Source of the DNA: Nocardioides okcheonensis
GTDB taxonomy: Bacteria; Actinomycetota; Actinomycetes; Propionibacteriales; Nocardioidaceae
Assembly (NCBI RefSeq): GCF_020991065.1
Contig: NZ_CP087710.1
Coordinates: 1,798,001-1,862,000 of the forward strand
Length of the DNA: 64,000 bases
Direction of reading: 5' to 3'
The notes under the pieces are model-generated. The model made no database searches, was not told where the DNA came from, and saw only the letters and a program-made list of their open reading frames with translations. The number at the start of each line of letters is the position of its first letter. The first letter of the stretch is position 1. The position numbers were made by a program, and so were the translations under genes. This document shows positions 42,141-52,100 of this stretch, piece after piece.

Positions 42141-45100
42141 ATGACCACACACACCAACCGGTTCGCGGCGATGCTGACCGCGACCGCCACGGCCGCCGCG
42201 GGCCTCGCGGTCGCGACCAGCGTGCCGGCGACGGCAGCCGCGACCGACGTGGTCATCAACGAGATGATGTACCACGCGGTCTCCGACCTCGACGGCGACG
42301 ACTACCTCGAGCTGCTCAACACCGGCAGCACCGCGGTCGACCTGTCGGGCTGGACGTTCTCGGGCATCACGCTCACCCTGCCGGCCGGGACGAGCATCGC
42401 CCCCGGCGGCTTCCTCGTGGTCGCCAAGGACGCCGTCCAGTTCCAGGCGTCCTACGGCTCCGCACCCGCCGCGGTCTACGGCGGCAACCTCTCCAACTCC
42501 GGCGAGACCGTCGCGCTGAGGGACGCCACCGGCGCCACCATCGACACCGTCGCCTACGGCGAGGGCGACCCGTGGCCGGTCACCGCCGACGGGACCGGCC
42601 CCTCCCTCGAGCTCGTCGACGCCACCCTCGACAACAACGACGCCCTCAACTGGGCGTCGGCGACCAACGCGGCCGGGCGCACCCCGGGCGCGCCGAACTC
42701 GGTGCGCCGCGCCGGGCTCGGGCCGCGCATCACCGGGGTCACGCCCAGCACCACCGCCCCCGCTCCGGGCGAGGCGGTGACGGTCACCGCGACCATCACC
42801 GGCCAGACGTCGGCCACCCTGCGCTACCGCACCGACTTCGCCGCCGAGCAGTCGGTCGCGATGACCGCCGCCGGCGGCGACACCTTCACCGCCACCATCC
42901 CCGGCGCCGCGGCCGGGCACCTCCTGCGCTACCGCGTCGAGGCCACCAACGCCGTCGCCACCACCCGGTCGCCCCGGGTCGACGACACGGTCGTCTACCG
43001 CGGGGTGGTCGTGCCGAGCGGCGTCAGCAGCCCGCTGCCGCAGTGGGAGTGGTTCATCGCGCCCGCCGACTACAACCAGATGGTCGCCAACCCGACGACC
43101 GACATCCTGCGCTTCGGCGCGATCGCCTACGGCGGCGTGGTCTACGACAACGTCTCGATGGAGATCAAGGGCCACGCCTCGCAGAACGACCCGAAGGTGA
43201 GCTGGAAGTTCAAGACGCCGTCGGGCTACGACTTCGACCTGCCGGGGCTGTTCGTCGAGCCGGTCGACGAGATCGACATGCAGGCCGACTGGAGCGACCG
43301 CTCGCACGGCCGCGCGGTGCTGTCGTGGGACGCCTACGAGCGCGCCGGGTTCGAGGACCACACGATGTTCCCCGTCCGCACCCAGCGCAACGGCGCGTTC
43401 CAGGGCCTCTACAACCTGCAGGAGACCTACGACGGCACCTGGCGCGAGCGCGAGGGCTACGACGACGACCAGTTCTTCGAGGCCGAGACGAGCGCGTTCT
43501 CGACCCGCCCGATCACCGTGCAGTTCTCCAAGAAGGCCCCCGACGAGACCGACTTCGCGCCGATCAGCGCCTTCGTCAGCGGCGTGCGGGCCACCGGTGC
43601 CGCCCAGCGCAACGCGCTGCTGGCCAGCGCCGACCTGCCGCAGATGATCAACTACGCCGCGGTCACCGCGATCGTCGAGCACCACGACTCCTCGTCGAAG
43701 AACTTCTACCTCGTGCAGGACTCGGTCACCGGGCGCTGGCGGATCCTGCCGTGGGACCTCGACCACACCCTCGGCAACGGCTGCTGCAACGTGAACAGCC
43801 CGTTCGTCACCCCGGCCGAGCCGGGCGACAACACCAGCGCCCTGATGCGGGCGGTCCTCGCCGACCCGACCTGGCGCACGATGTACTTCCGCCGGCTGCG
43901 GACGCTGGTCGACGACCTGCTCGCACCGGGACGGATGGAGGCGCTCTACGACGCGACCTACGGTCCGACCCAGCCGGTCGCGGCGCTCGACTACGCCGCC
44001 TGGCCCTACCCCGGCAACCCGGTGGACTACGCGACCTTCCGCCGGCGGCTGTTCAACGACCTCACCGCCCGCCGGACCGCGTTCGCCACCGACACCCGTG
44101 TCCCGGCCGCCCAGGCGGCCGCTCCCTCGATCGTGATCGACGAGATCCAGCACTCTCCCGCGACGGGCGACGGCGCCGAGTTCGTCGAGGTCTACAACCC
44201 CGGGACCCAGGCCGTCGACCTCAGCGGCTGGACCCTCGGCGGCTCGGCCACCGCGACCGTGCAGCCCGGCACCGTCGTCCCGGCCCGCTCGGCGATGACC
44301 CTGGTCGCCAACGACCCCGCCTTCCGGACCGCCTACGGCCCCGGGGTGTTCGTCGGCGACCGGTTCGCCGGTGCGCTGCCCGCCACCGGGACGCTCACCC
44401 TGACCCGGCCCGACGGCAGCCTGGCCGACACCGTGTCCTACGGCGGCGCCGGCTGGCCGGTCCCGGCAGCGGGCGAGTCGCTCGAGCTGCTCGACCCCGC
44501 CGCCGACAACGACGCCGGCGCGAGCTGGGCGCTGTCCACCGGCTCCGGCACGCCCGGCACCCCGCGCAGCAGCGGCCCGGTCGTCACCGCCCCGGCGGCC
44601 CCCACGGTCGGCACGGCGACGGCGGGCAACGCCACCGCGACGGTGGCGTGGACCGCGCCGACGGACGACGGCGGGTCGCCGGTCACCGGCTACCAGGTCC
44701 GGGTCGTCAACGGCGCCGGGACGCAGGTCGGCGCGCTGCGCCCGGCCGGCGCCGCGGCGACCAGCCTCACGGTCACCGGGCTCACCAACGGCACCGCCTA
44801 CCGGCTCCAGGTCGCCGCGACCAACAGCGCCGGCACCGGGTCGTACTCCGCGCTGTCGAACGCGGTCACGCCGAGCAACGCCGCGACGGTCCCCGGGGCC
44901 CCGGTGATCGGCACCCCCGCCCAGGGCGCCGCCGGCGGGACGCTCAGCGCCATCGCGCGGTGGACGGCACCGACCAGCAACGGCGGGTCGGCGATCACCG
45001 GCTACCGCGTCGTCGCGCTGCGGATGAGCTCGGCCGCGGCCGACGCCACCGTCCTCAGCAGCCAGACGTCGCGCCTGCTCGGCCCCAACGTCAAGCAGTA

Positions 45101-45206
45101 CGACTTCGCCCTCGCGGCCGGCACGTACCGGTTCGAGGTCGTGGCCGTCAACGCCGTCGGCACGGGTGCGTCCTCCGCACGGTCGGCCGCGGTGGTGGCC
45201 CGCTGA
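42141..45206 (+). CDS. Exported CotH-kinase / lamin-tail / Fn3 protein
   Basis: A 1021-aa secreted protein. After the signal peptide (to ~35) comes a lamin-tail domain (VVINEMMYHAVSDLDGDDYL, ~36-190), a linker domain, a CotH kinase-like domain (~290-650: ADWSDRSHGR, FQGLYNLQETYDG, RWRILPWDLDHTLGNG), a second lamin-tail domain (~657-805: IVIDEIQHSPATGDGAEFVE), then two fibronectin type III domains (~815-910, ~920-1020). CotH proteins phosphorylate spore-coat proteins in Bacillus; here the role outside the cell is unknown. Operator S5 suggests co-expression with EPS genes. Confidence 0.88.
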   Translation: MTTHTNRFAAMLTATATAAAGLAVATSVPATAAATDVVINEMMYHAVSDLDGDDYLELLNTGSTAVDLSGWTFSGITLTLPAGTSIAPGGFLVVAKDAVQFQASYGSAPAAVYGGNLSNSGETVALRDATGATIDTVAYGEGDPWPVTADGTGPSLELVDATLDNNDALNWASATNAAGRTPGAPNSVRRAGLGPRITGVTPSTTAPAPGEAVTVTATITGQTSATLRYRTDFAAEQSVAMTAAGGDTFTATIPGAAAGHLLRYRVEATNAVATTRSPRVDDTVVYRGVVVPSGVSSPLPQWEWFIAPADYNQMVANPTTDILRFGAIAYGGVVYDNVSMEIKGHASQNDPKVSWKFKTPSGYDFDLPGLFVEPVDEIDMQADWSDRSHGRAVLSWDAYERAGFEDHTMFPVRTQRNGAFQGLYNLQETYDGTWREREGYDDDQFFEAETSAFSTRPITVQFSKKAPDETDFAPISAFVSGVRATGAAQRNALLASADLPQMINYAAVTAIVEHHDSSSKNFYLVQDSVTGRWRILPWDLDHTLGNGCCNVNSPFVTPAEPGDNTSALMRAVLADPTWRTMYFRRLRTLVDDLLAPGRMEALYDATYGPTQPVAALDYAAWPYPGNPVDYATFRRRLFNDLTARRTAFATDTRVPAAQAAAPSIVIDEIQHSPATGDGAEFVEVYNPGTQAVDLSGWTLGGSATATVQPGTVVPARSAMTLVANDPAFRTAYGPGVFVGDRFAGALPATGTLTLTRPDGSLADTVSYGGAGWPVPAAGESLELLDPAADNDAGASWALSTGSGTPGTPRSSGPVVTAPAAPTVGTATAGNATATVAWTAPTDDGGSPVTGYQVRVVNGAGTQVGALRPAGAAATSLTVTGLTNGTAYRLQVAATNSAGTGSYSALSNAVTPSNAATVPGAPVIGTPAQGAAGGTLSAIARWTAPTSNGGSAITGYRVVALRMSSAAADATVLSSQTSRLLGPNVKQYDFALAAGTYRFEVVAVNAVGTGASSARSAAVVAR

Positions 45207-45243
45207 CAGCCCCGCGGGGTGTCCACGACCGGCGCCCCGACGG

Positions 45244-45274
45244 TTGACAGCCCGACGGACCCCTCCCGTACGGT
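45244..45274 (+). promoter_or_regulatory. Predicted promoter of the GH26-like gene at 45369
   Basis: -35 TTGACA (45244-45249) and -10 TACGGT (45269-45274) are separated by 19 bases, slightly long. The expected leader is about 87 bases. Confidence 0.4.
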
Positions 45275-45368
45275 GCTGCCGTCCGTCGCACGCCGCGCCC
45301 ACCCCGGGTGCGAGTGTGCGGGCGGGGGCCGACGGACGCCTCGACCACCCCTCGAAAGGCTCGAGACA

Positions 45369-46529
45369 GTGCGGCACCTCTCCCGTCGATCCGTGTTCCA
45401 GCTCTCCGCCGTCGCCGCGGGCGCCCTCGGCGCGGGCGGTGGCGTCCTCACGCCCGCCCGTGCGGCGCGCCGGCGCCGGAAGGTCCGCGCAGAGCTGGCC
45501 CCGAGCACCGTGCGCCCGGGTGAGCTGCTGACCCTCACGGTCGTCGAGCGGCTCCACCAGCCGCGCAGGATCCGGGTCAGGGACGACAGCGGCCTGGTGT
45601 GGACGCGCACCGCGCGCCACCGTCGCTCCCAGGTCTGGACGGCGCGACCGACCGAGCCGGGCAGCGGGGTGGTCACGGCCGTGGTCCGCCGCAAGGACGG
45701 CAGGGTCTTCCGCCGCACGGTCGCCTACGAGGTCGTCGGGCCCGAGGTGACCGTCGGCGGCACCGGCCCCCTGATCGGGATGAGCGCGCCCGCACCGGAG
45801 TGGGACCTGCGCGTCGCCCAGGTCGGCGCCGGTCTCGGCGCGCGCCGGATCTTCGCCGACCTCGCCGACGGCGCCGACACCCAGCTCCGGCTCGTCGAGG
45901 AGGCGCACGCCGCGGGGATGCTGCCGGTCGTCTCCTACAAGGTCGGCGGCGACGCCGCGGGCGCGGCGGCCGGGCGGTTCGACGCCGTCGCGCAGCAGGC
46001 GGCTGCGCGGCTGGCGTCCTACGGGCTCCCCACGGCGGTGTCCTTCTGGCACGAGCCCTACGGGGACCTGACCGGGGAGCAGTACGCCGCCGCGAGCCGT
46101 CGGATCCTCCCCGCGTTCCGGCAGGGCGAGCTCCGCGTCGGACCGATCCTCAACGGCTGGCTGCTGGACAACCAGGTCGACGTCTTCACGAGCTTCTGTC
46201 CCGACGACCTGTTCTCGCTGTGGGACTGGTTCGGCATCGACACCTACGAGTCCGGCACGATGGCCTCGCCCGGGCCCGCGAAGCCCGCCCAGCGCCTGCC
46301 GGCGCTGTCGGCCTACCTCGCCACACGGGGGCACCCGACCATGCCGATCGGCGTCGGCGAGTACAACGGCTACTCCGCCGCGACCATCGCCGCGGCGGGC
46401 ACGGCGATCCTCGAGACCCCCCACGTGTGGTTCGGGTGCCTGTGGAACTCGACCGAGAGCAAGGGCCACGTCCTCGAGGGCGAGCGGCTGGCGGCCTTCC
46501 AGCAGACGCTGGTCGCCGCCCGGGCCTGA
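45369..46529 (+). CDS. Tat-exported GH26-like glycosidase with N-terminal beta domain
   Basis: A 386-aa protein with a twin-arginine signal (SRRSVFQLSAVAAGALGAGG). Residues ~45-130 form a small beta domain (VRPGELLTLTVVER) absent from its two neighbours. The catalytic domain (~135-386) shows ARRIFADLADG, AVSFWHEPYGD (predicted acid/base Glu), LRVGPILNGWLLD, DWFGIDTYESGTM and GVGEYNGYSA (predicted nucleophile Glu). It is the most divergent of three linked paralogues. GTG start with AAAGG about ten bases upstream. Confidence 0.83.
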   Translation: MRHLSRRSVFQLSAVAAGALGAGGGVLTPARAARRRRKVRAELAPSTVRPGELLTLTVVERLHQPRRIRVRDDSGLVWTRTARHRRSQVWTARPTEPGSGVVTAVVRRKDGRVFRRTVAYEVVGPEVTVGGTGPLIGMSAPAPEWDLRVAQVGAGLGARRIFADLADGADTQLRLVEEAHAAGMLPVVSYKVGGDAAGAAAGRFDAVAQQAAARLASYGLPTAVSFWHEPYGDLTGEQYAAASRRILPAFRQGELRVGPILNGWLLDNQVDVFTSFCPDDLFSLWDWFGIDTYESGTMASPGPAKPAQRLPALSAYLATRGHPTMPIGVGEYNGYSAATIAAAGTAILETPHVWFGCLWNSTESKGHVLEGERLAAFQQTLVAARA

Positions 46530-46536
46530 CGGGTCC

Positions 46537-46565
46537 ACGGCCCCCGGGCCACGCCCGGGAGCCGT
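46537..46565. terminator. Bidirectional hairpin between convergent glycosidase genes
   Basis: ACGGC/GCCGT outer arms and a perfect CCCGGGC/GCCCGGG inner stem with loop CAC. It lies directly after the plus-strand stop at 46529 and 27 bases from the minus-strand stop at 46592. Confidence 0.65.
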
Positions 46566-46591
46566 CAGGACCCCGTCAGCCGATCAGCCCG

Positions 46592-47521
46592 TCAGCCGAT
46601 CAGCCCGTTGCGGGCGGCCGCCGCGGCGACGGTGCCCCGGAAGGCCGTGAGGCGGTCGCCGCTCAGGGCCACGCCCTTGCCGCCCGTGCTGTTCCACAGG
46701 CACCCGAACCAGACGCCGGACGTGGTGAGCAGGGCGTTGCCGGCGTCGGTGATCGTCCGGGCGCTGTACCCGTTGTACTCACCGATGCCGAGGGGCATCG
46801 TGGCGAACCCGCGCTGGGTGAGGAACGTCCGCGCGGCGCCGATGCGCGGCGCGGGCTTCGCCGTGCCGGGACTGGTCATGGTGCCGGCCTCGTAGGTGTC
46901 GATCCCGAAGAAGTCCCACAGTGCCAGCAGGTCGTCGGGGGCGTACTGGGCGAACGTCGCCACCTGGCGGTCGAGCAGGAAGCCGTTGAGCAGCGGGCCG
47001 ACCCGGAGCGAGGCTCCGCCGCGCTGGAAGATCGGGACCATCCGCCGGTTGGCGGCGACGAACTGCGCCGGCGTCATGTTGCCGTGCGGCTCGTGCCAGA
47101 AGGTCACGGCCGTGGGCTTGCCGAGCGCCGCGAGCTGCGCGGCCGCCTGCGCGGCGACGGTGTCGTACCTCCCGGCGAGCGTGTCGGCGATGGACCCGCC
47201 GGCCTTGTAGGAGATGACCGGGAGCTGGCCGGCGGCGTGCGCGTCGCGCACCAGCCGAAGCTGGGAGGTGGGGCCGTCGGCGAGGTCGGCGAAGATGCGG
47301 CGGGCGCCGATGCCCGGACCCACCTGCGCGATGCGGGTCGCCCACTGGCGGTCGGGCGAGCTCATCCCGATCAGGGGCCCCGACGGCGGCGGGACCGCCG
47401 CGGCATCCGTCCCCGGGTCGGGGACGGCGCTGGCGAGCGGGGCCAGTGCGGAGGAGCCGACGACGCCGGCACCGGTGGCTCCGAGGAGCTGGAGGACATG
47501 ACGACGAGAGAGGTGTTCCAT
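46592..47521 (-). CDS. Tat-exported GH26-like glycosidase, paralogue 2
   Basis: A 309-aa exported enzyme with a twin-arginine signal (SRRHVLQLLGATGAGVVG). The catalytic domain starts near PLIGMSSPDRQW and has ARRIFADLADGPTSQLRLV, TFWHEPHGNMTPA (predicted acid/base Glu), DFFGIDTYEAGTM and GIGEYNGYSAR (predicted nucleophile Glu). It aligns closely with the protein at 47880, and their promoters and leaders are also duplicated. The substrate is unknown; an EPS or mannan-like polymer fits the context. GGAAGG precedes the ATG. A 16-base tandem duplication (46572-46603) spans its 3' end. Confidence 0.85.
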   Translation of the reverse strand: MEHLSRRHVLQLLGATGAGVVGSSALAPLASAVPDPGTDAAAVPPPSGPLIGMSSPDRQWATRIAQVGPGIGARRIFADLADGPTSQLRLVRDAHAAGQLPVISYKAGGSIADTLAGRYDTVAAQAAAQLAALGKPTAVTFWHEPHGNMTPAQFVAANRRMVPIFQRGGASLRVGPLLNGFLLDRQVATFAQYAPDDLLALWDFFGIDTYEAGTMTSPGTAKPAPRIGAARTFLTQRGFATMPLGIGEYNGYSARTITDAGNALLTTSGVWFGCLWNSTGGKGVALSGDRLTAFRGTVAAAAARNGLIG

Positions 47522-47696
47522 GAGACCTTCCGGGTCGGCGTGGGCAGGCAGGGCGGTGCGCGAGGGGCACCGAAGGCCACGCCGTTGGGGGGACGAGGGG
47601 GGACGAGGGCGACATCCTCGGGTCGGGATGCCGTTGGAGCGCTACCACCGACGGAGCTCCCCCGGGCCGGTGGATGACGTGCGCCAAACCACCGGC

Positions 47697-47725
47697 AGTC
47701 CACCCCACCTCGGACGAGGGGTCAA
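47697..47725 (-). promoter_or_regulatory. Predicted promoter of glycosidase paralogue 2
   Basis: On the minus strand, -35 TTGACC (47725-47720) and -10 TGGACT (47702-47697) are spaced 17 bases. The same elements occur before paralogue 3 at 49021-48992. The predicted leader is about 170 bases and largely conserved between the two. Confidence 0.5.
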
Positions 47726-47771
47726 GTCGCCGGGACCGGTCCGTGGGACGCCCGGGGAGCCGTGCCCGCGC

Positions 47772-47858
47772 GTCACCAGACGTGACCCTCGAAGGGGCAC
47801 GCCCGGTGTCACCGACCGGGTGACGCGCAGTGTGACGGACGGTGTCACCGAGCGTGAC
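47772..47858. repeat. Phased array of seven GTGAC/GTCAC boxes
   Basis: Boxes start at 47772, 47782, 47808, 47820, 47832, 47844 and 47854, mostly 10-12 bases apart, upstream of the promoter of glycosidase paralogue 2. The spacing puts them on nearly one face of the helix, as expected for a regulator-binding array. Confidence 0.6.
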
Positions 47859-47879
47859 AGAGGCGTCCGGTGCCGGGTG

Positions 47880-48827
47880 TCAGAGGCGCTTGCGACGCCG
47901 GGCGCGGCGGGTCCGCGCCTTCTGCAGGGTGCCGCGGAACGCCGTCAGGCGGTCGCCGCTGAGCTCCACGCCCTTGCCGCCAGTGGTGTTCCAGAGGCAG
48001 CCGAACCAGACGTTGTCGGTGTCCAGCAGGGCGTTGCCGGCCTCGGTGATGGTGGCGGCGGAGTAGCCGTTGTACTCACCGATGCCGATCGGCAGGTCGA
48101 AGCCGCGCGAGGCGAGGAACTGCCGCGCGGCCGGGATCCGCGAGGCCGGCTTGACCGAGCCCGGGCTCTCCATCGTGCCCGACTCGTAGGTGTCGAGGCC
48201 GAACCAGTCCCACTTCCTCAGCAGCTCGTCAGGGGCGTACTGGGCGAACAGGTCGGCCTGGCGGTCGAGCAGCCAGCCGTTGAGCAGCGGGCCGACCTTC
48301 AGCTTGGCGCCACCGCGCTTGAGGATCGGCACCAGGCGCTTGCTCGCCGCGACGTACTCGGCGGGCGTCATGTTGCCGTGCGGCTCGTGCCAGAAGGTCA
48401 CGGCCGTGTGCTTGCCGAAGGACGCCAGCCGGGCCGCCGCCTCCGCGGCCACGGCGTCGTAGCGCCCGGCGAGGACGTCGGCGACGTCGCCGCCGGCCTT
48501 GTAGGAGATGACGGGCAGCTGGCCGGCGGCGTGCGCCTCGCGCACCAGCCGGAGCTGGGAGGTGGGGCCGTCGGCGAGGTCGGCGAAGATGCGGCGGGCG
48601 CCGACGCCCGGACCGACCAGCGCGTGGCGCTCGGCCCAGTCCTCGACGGGCGCGCTCATGCCGACCAGGGGCACGCGGAGCTGCTGGATGCTGCGGATGC
48701 CGGTGCGTCGGCCGCGGCCGCCCTGGCGGGCGGCGGCCGGCAGCGTGCCGAGCGTGGAGGCGCCGGCGACTCCGGCACCGGTGGCTCCGACGAGCTGGAG
48801 GACGTGACGACGGGAGACGTGTTCCAT
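47880..48827 (-). CDS. Tat-exported GH26-like glycosidase, paralogue 3
   Basis: A 315-aa exported enzyme with signal SRRHVLQLVGATGAGVAG, nearly the same as paralogue 2. Catalytic-domain landmarks are PLVGMSAPVEDW, ARRIFADLADGPTSQLRLV, TFWHEPHGNMTPA, DWFGLDTYESGTM and GIGEYNGYSAATI. The C-terminus is strongly basic (KARTRRARRRKRL), unlike paralogue 2, and may bind an anionic polymer such as a sulfated EPS. ATG follows GGAAGG. Confidence 0.85.
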   Translation of the reverse strand: MEHVSRRHVLQLVGATGAGVAGASTLGTLPAAARQGGRGRRTGIRSIQQLRVPLVGMSAPVEDWAERHALVGPGVGARRIFADLADGPTSQLRLVREAHAAGQLPVISYKAGGDVADVLAGRYDAVAAEAAARLASFGKHTAVTFWHEPHGNMTPAEYVAASKRLVPILKRGGAKLKVGPLLNGWLLDRQADLFAQYAPDELLRKWDWFGLDTYESGTMESPGSVKPASRIPAARQFLASRGFDLPIGIGEYNGYSAATITEAGNALLDTDNVWFGCLWNTTGGKGVELSGDRLTAFRGTLQKARTRRARRRKRL

Positions 48828-48991
48828 GGGACCTTCCGGGTCGGCGTGGCCGGGGCAGGGCGGTGCACGAGGGGCACCGGGGGCCACGTCGCTGGGGGAC
48901 GAGGGCGACATCCGCGGGGCGGGATGCCGGCTTGACGCCCCCACCGACCGAGACCCCCGTGCCGGTGGGCGATGCACGCCAAACCTCCGGC

Positions 48992-49021
48992 AGTCCACCG
49001 CACCCCTCGCGAGGCCGTCAA
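48992..49021 (-). promoter_or_regulatory. Predicted promoter of glycosidase paralogue 3
   Basis: Minus-strand -35 TTGACG (49021-49016) and -10 TGGACT (48997-48992), spacing 18, matching the promoter of paralogue 2 together with its flanking sequence. Confidence 0.5.
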
Positions 49022-49125
49022 GTCGTCGGGACCCTCCTCGGCGGCCGCCGCGGCCGGTCACCGGCGGTGTCCCGAAGTGGGTGACGACGAGTGTCAACGG
49101 GCGTGCCAACGACTGTCCGACACGC

Positions 49126-49165
49126 GTGACGGGACCGCGGGCCCGGAGGCCCACGGTCCCGTCAC
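49126..49165 (-). terminator. Strong terminator hairpin after the first giant surface gene
   Basis: Perfect 12-base arms GTGACGGGACCG and CGGTCCCGTCAC enclose a second GGGCC/GGCCC stem. It begins 22 bases beyond the stop at 49187. Confidence 0.75.
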
Positions 49166-49186
49166 GAGCGGGTTCGACGCCCCCGG

Positions 49187-52100
49187 TCAGGGCACCGTCA
49201 CGGTGCGGTTCGCGGTGGTCGTGCGCCCCCAGTTGTCGGTCACGGTGAGCGCGATCGTGTACGTGCCGGCGACCGCGTAGGTGTGCGACGCGTTGGCCGT
49301 CGTGCTGACCGCCGTGCCGTCACCCCAGTTGTAGGAGTACGACCGGATGCCACCGTCGGAGTCCACCGTGCCCGTGCTGTTGGTGGCGCAGACCAGCGCG
49401 GTGCAGCTGGTCGTGAAGGTCACCGTGGGCGGGTTGTTGCCGGCCGGCTCGGACAGCGTGGTCACGCTCCGGGTCACCGCCGTGCTGGAGCGGCCCCACT
49501 TGTCGACGACCCGGAGGGTCACCGTGTAGGTCCCGGCGATCGGGAACACGTGCGACTGGCTGGCCGACGTGCCCGTGGTGTCGGGTGTGCCGTCGCCCCA
49601 CGACCAGACGTAGTTGCGGACGCCGTCACCGGCCGCCGTGTCGGGGTCGCTGCTGCCCGTGGCACTCATCGCGCAGGTCGTGAAGGCGGTGCACGTGCCC
49701 GAGGCGATCACCGCGGTCGGCGCGTTGTTGGTCGCCGGCTCCTGGATCGTCACGACCCTGCTCACCGACGCGCTCTTGCCCCAGACGTCGGTGGCGGTGA
49801 GCGTCGCCGTGTAGGTGCCGGCCACGTCGTAGGTGCGCGAGGGGTTCGCCGCGGTGCTGGTGGCACCGTCGCCGAAGGTCCACGCGTACCTGATCGTGTC
49901 GCCCTGGTTGTCCACCGTGCCGGCACTGTTGAAGCTGCAGGTCGTGAAGGACAGGCAGCTCGAGGTGAACTGCGGCACCGGCGCGGTGTTGTTGGCCGGC
50001 TCGTTCAGGCTCACGCTGCGCGTCGTCGAGGCCGCCTTGCCCCAGCCGTCGGTGGTGGTGAGCGTGATCGTGTAGTTGCCGGGCGCTGCGTAGGCGTGTG
50101 CCGCCGGCGAGGCACCGGTGCTCACCGGCGTCCCGTCACCCCAGTTCCACGAGTAGGCGATCGTGTCACCGGTGTTGGGGTCGGCCGTGCCCTGGCTGCT
50201 GACCGAGCAGGTGGTGCCGAGGCAGCTCTGGACGAACGTGGGGACGGGGGCGCTGTTGCCGGCCGGCTCCGCGATGGTCACGTTCTGCGCCACCGTGGTC
50301 GCCGAGACCTGCCACTCGTCCCGGACCGTCAGGGTGACCGGGAAGGTGCCCGGCGCGGTGAAGGTCTTGGTGGGGAGCGGACCGGTCGCCGTGCCCTGGG
50401 TGCCGAAGCTCCAGGAGTAGGTCAGCGACGCGGCGTTCTCGTCGGTCGAGCCACGACCGTCGAAGGTGCAGACGTTCTGGTTGCAGGTGTAGGTGAAGCT
50501 GGGCACCGGCGGGTTGTTGGCCGGCTGCGTCACCACGATGCCGGTCGCCGTCCGCGGCGGGTTCATCACCTGGTTGTGCACGTCGACCGACTGCACGACG
50601 ACGCTGTAGGTGCCGGGCGGGATGACCGGCGTCGTGTAGGAGTAGTTCGACCCGGCGCTTCCCGGGCTGTTGAGGAACGCGGTCCGGAAGCTCGGCGTGG
50701 TGCTGGTGAACGTTCCGGTCGAGCTCATGTACTGGCCGGAGGCGTTGACGATGCCGACCTGCACGGCGGAGATGCCGGCGAACTGGTCGGGCGCGTCCTC
50801 GGCCCGGCCGGTGACGACGATCTTGCCGGCGTCGAAGGTCGTGCCGCTGACCGGCTGGCCCAGCGTCTCCGACAGCGTGGGCAGCCCGTCACCGGGGTAG
50901 ACCTGCCAGTTGCCGGTCGCGGGGGTCGGGTCCTGCTGGCTGTTGGCGGCGTCGTAGGACGTCGCGGTGAAGCGCCAGTTGCCTCCGGTCGGCAGCGTGA
51001 TCGGCGGCAGCGACCAGGTGGTGCTCGTGGCGCCCGGGGTGCCGAGGGTGGCCTGCCGGAAGGCGAGCGTGGAGGACATGGTGCCGTTGGCCTGCAGGTA
51101 GCGACCGGTGTCACGGTCCTGCAGGGTGACGCGGACGCTGGCGACCCCGAGGTCGTCGGTGGCCGAGCCCTGGAGGTTGACCGTCAGCGACCCGTCGGTG
51201 GGCGGCGTGAAGGACATGATGGTGTCGGGGGGCAGGTCGCCCTGGTACTGCGCGTTGAGGGTGAGCGACCCCCGGTTGGTGGTCGACGTGGTGAGGTCCT
51301 CGTCGTCGGTGGCCCGCACGGTGAACGTGTACGTGCCGGCCGACAGGTTGAACGGCGTGGTCCAGCTCCAGTTGTAGTTGGACCCGCTGATGTCCACCGG
51401 GGAGATCCGGCAGTTGCCGGCGCTGACGATGCCCCAGGTGCAGTCGCTGCCGAGGTTCTCGCCGGTGGAGGTGTTGCGCAGCGAGATCTCGACGTTCTTC
51501 AGGCCCGCGTCGTCGGTCGCCGTGCCGGCGAACGTCACCCGGCTGCCGGGCTGGACGCTGACCGCCGGGACCGCGAACGGCGGCGTCATGTCGACGGGCG
51601 CGCTGATGGTCACGGTCGGCGCGACGGCCGTGGAGTCGACGTTCCAGTCGCGGGTGGCGCTGCGGAGGTCGGCCTGACCGGTCGTGTCCACCGCGGTGGC
51701 GCTGCCGCGCCAGATGCCCTCGTGCGGCAGCGTCACCTCGTAGGTCCAGGTGGCGTTGGTCGCGCCGACGACGTCGGGCTGGCCGCGGAAGGTGTTGTAG
51801 ATGTCGTCGACCGTGCCGTCGTTCTGGAGGTAGCGGCCCGCCTCGTCGCGGAACCAGTAGGTCAGCGAGTTGACGCCCTTGTCGTCGTTGGCGGTGCCGG
51901 TGACGGTGAAGGTGGTGGAGGTCTGAACGCCGCTGGGACCGGTGATGCTGGTGGTCGGCGTCTGGTCGTCGGTGCTGAACGACTCGAACTTCTTGGTGGC
52001 CGGGGTCGAGTCGCCGGTGCCGCCGGTGGCGGCGGTGAAGGCCGTGGCCGACACGATCATGTTGCGGTTGACCGTGATGGTCGCCGGGATCGACCAGCTG

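Noticed and set aside
42039..46538. A 1499-codon minus-strand open frame
   Set aside because: Antisense to the CotH-domain and GH26-like genes, both of which have signal peptides and domains on the plus strand.
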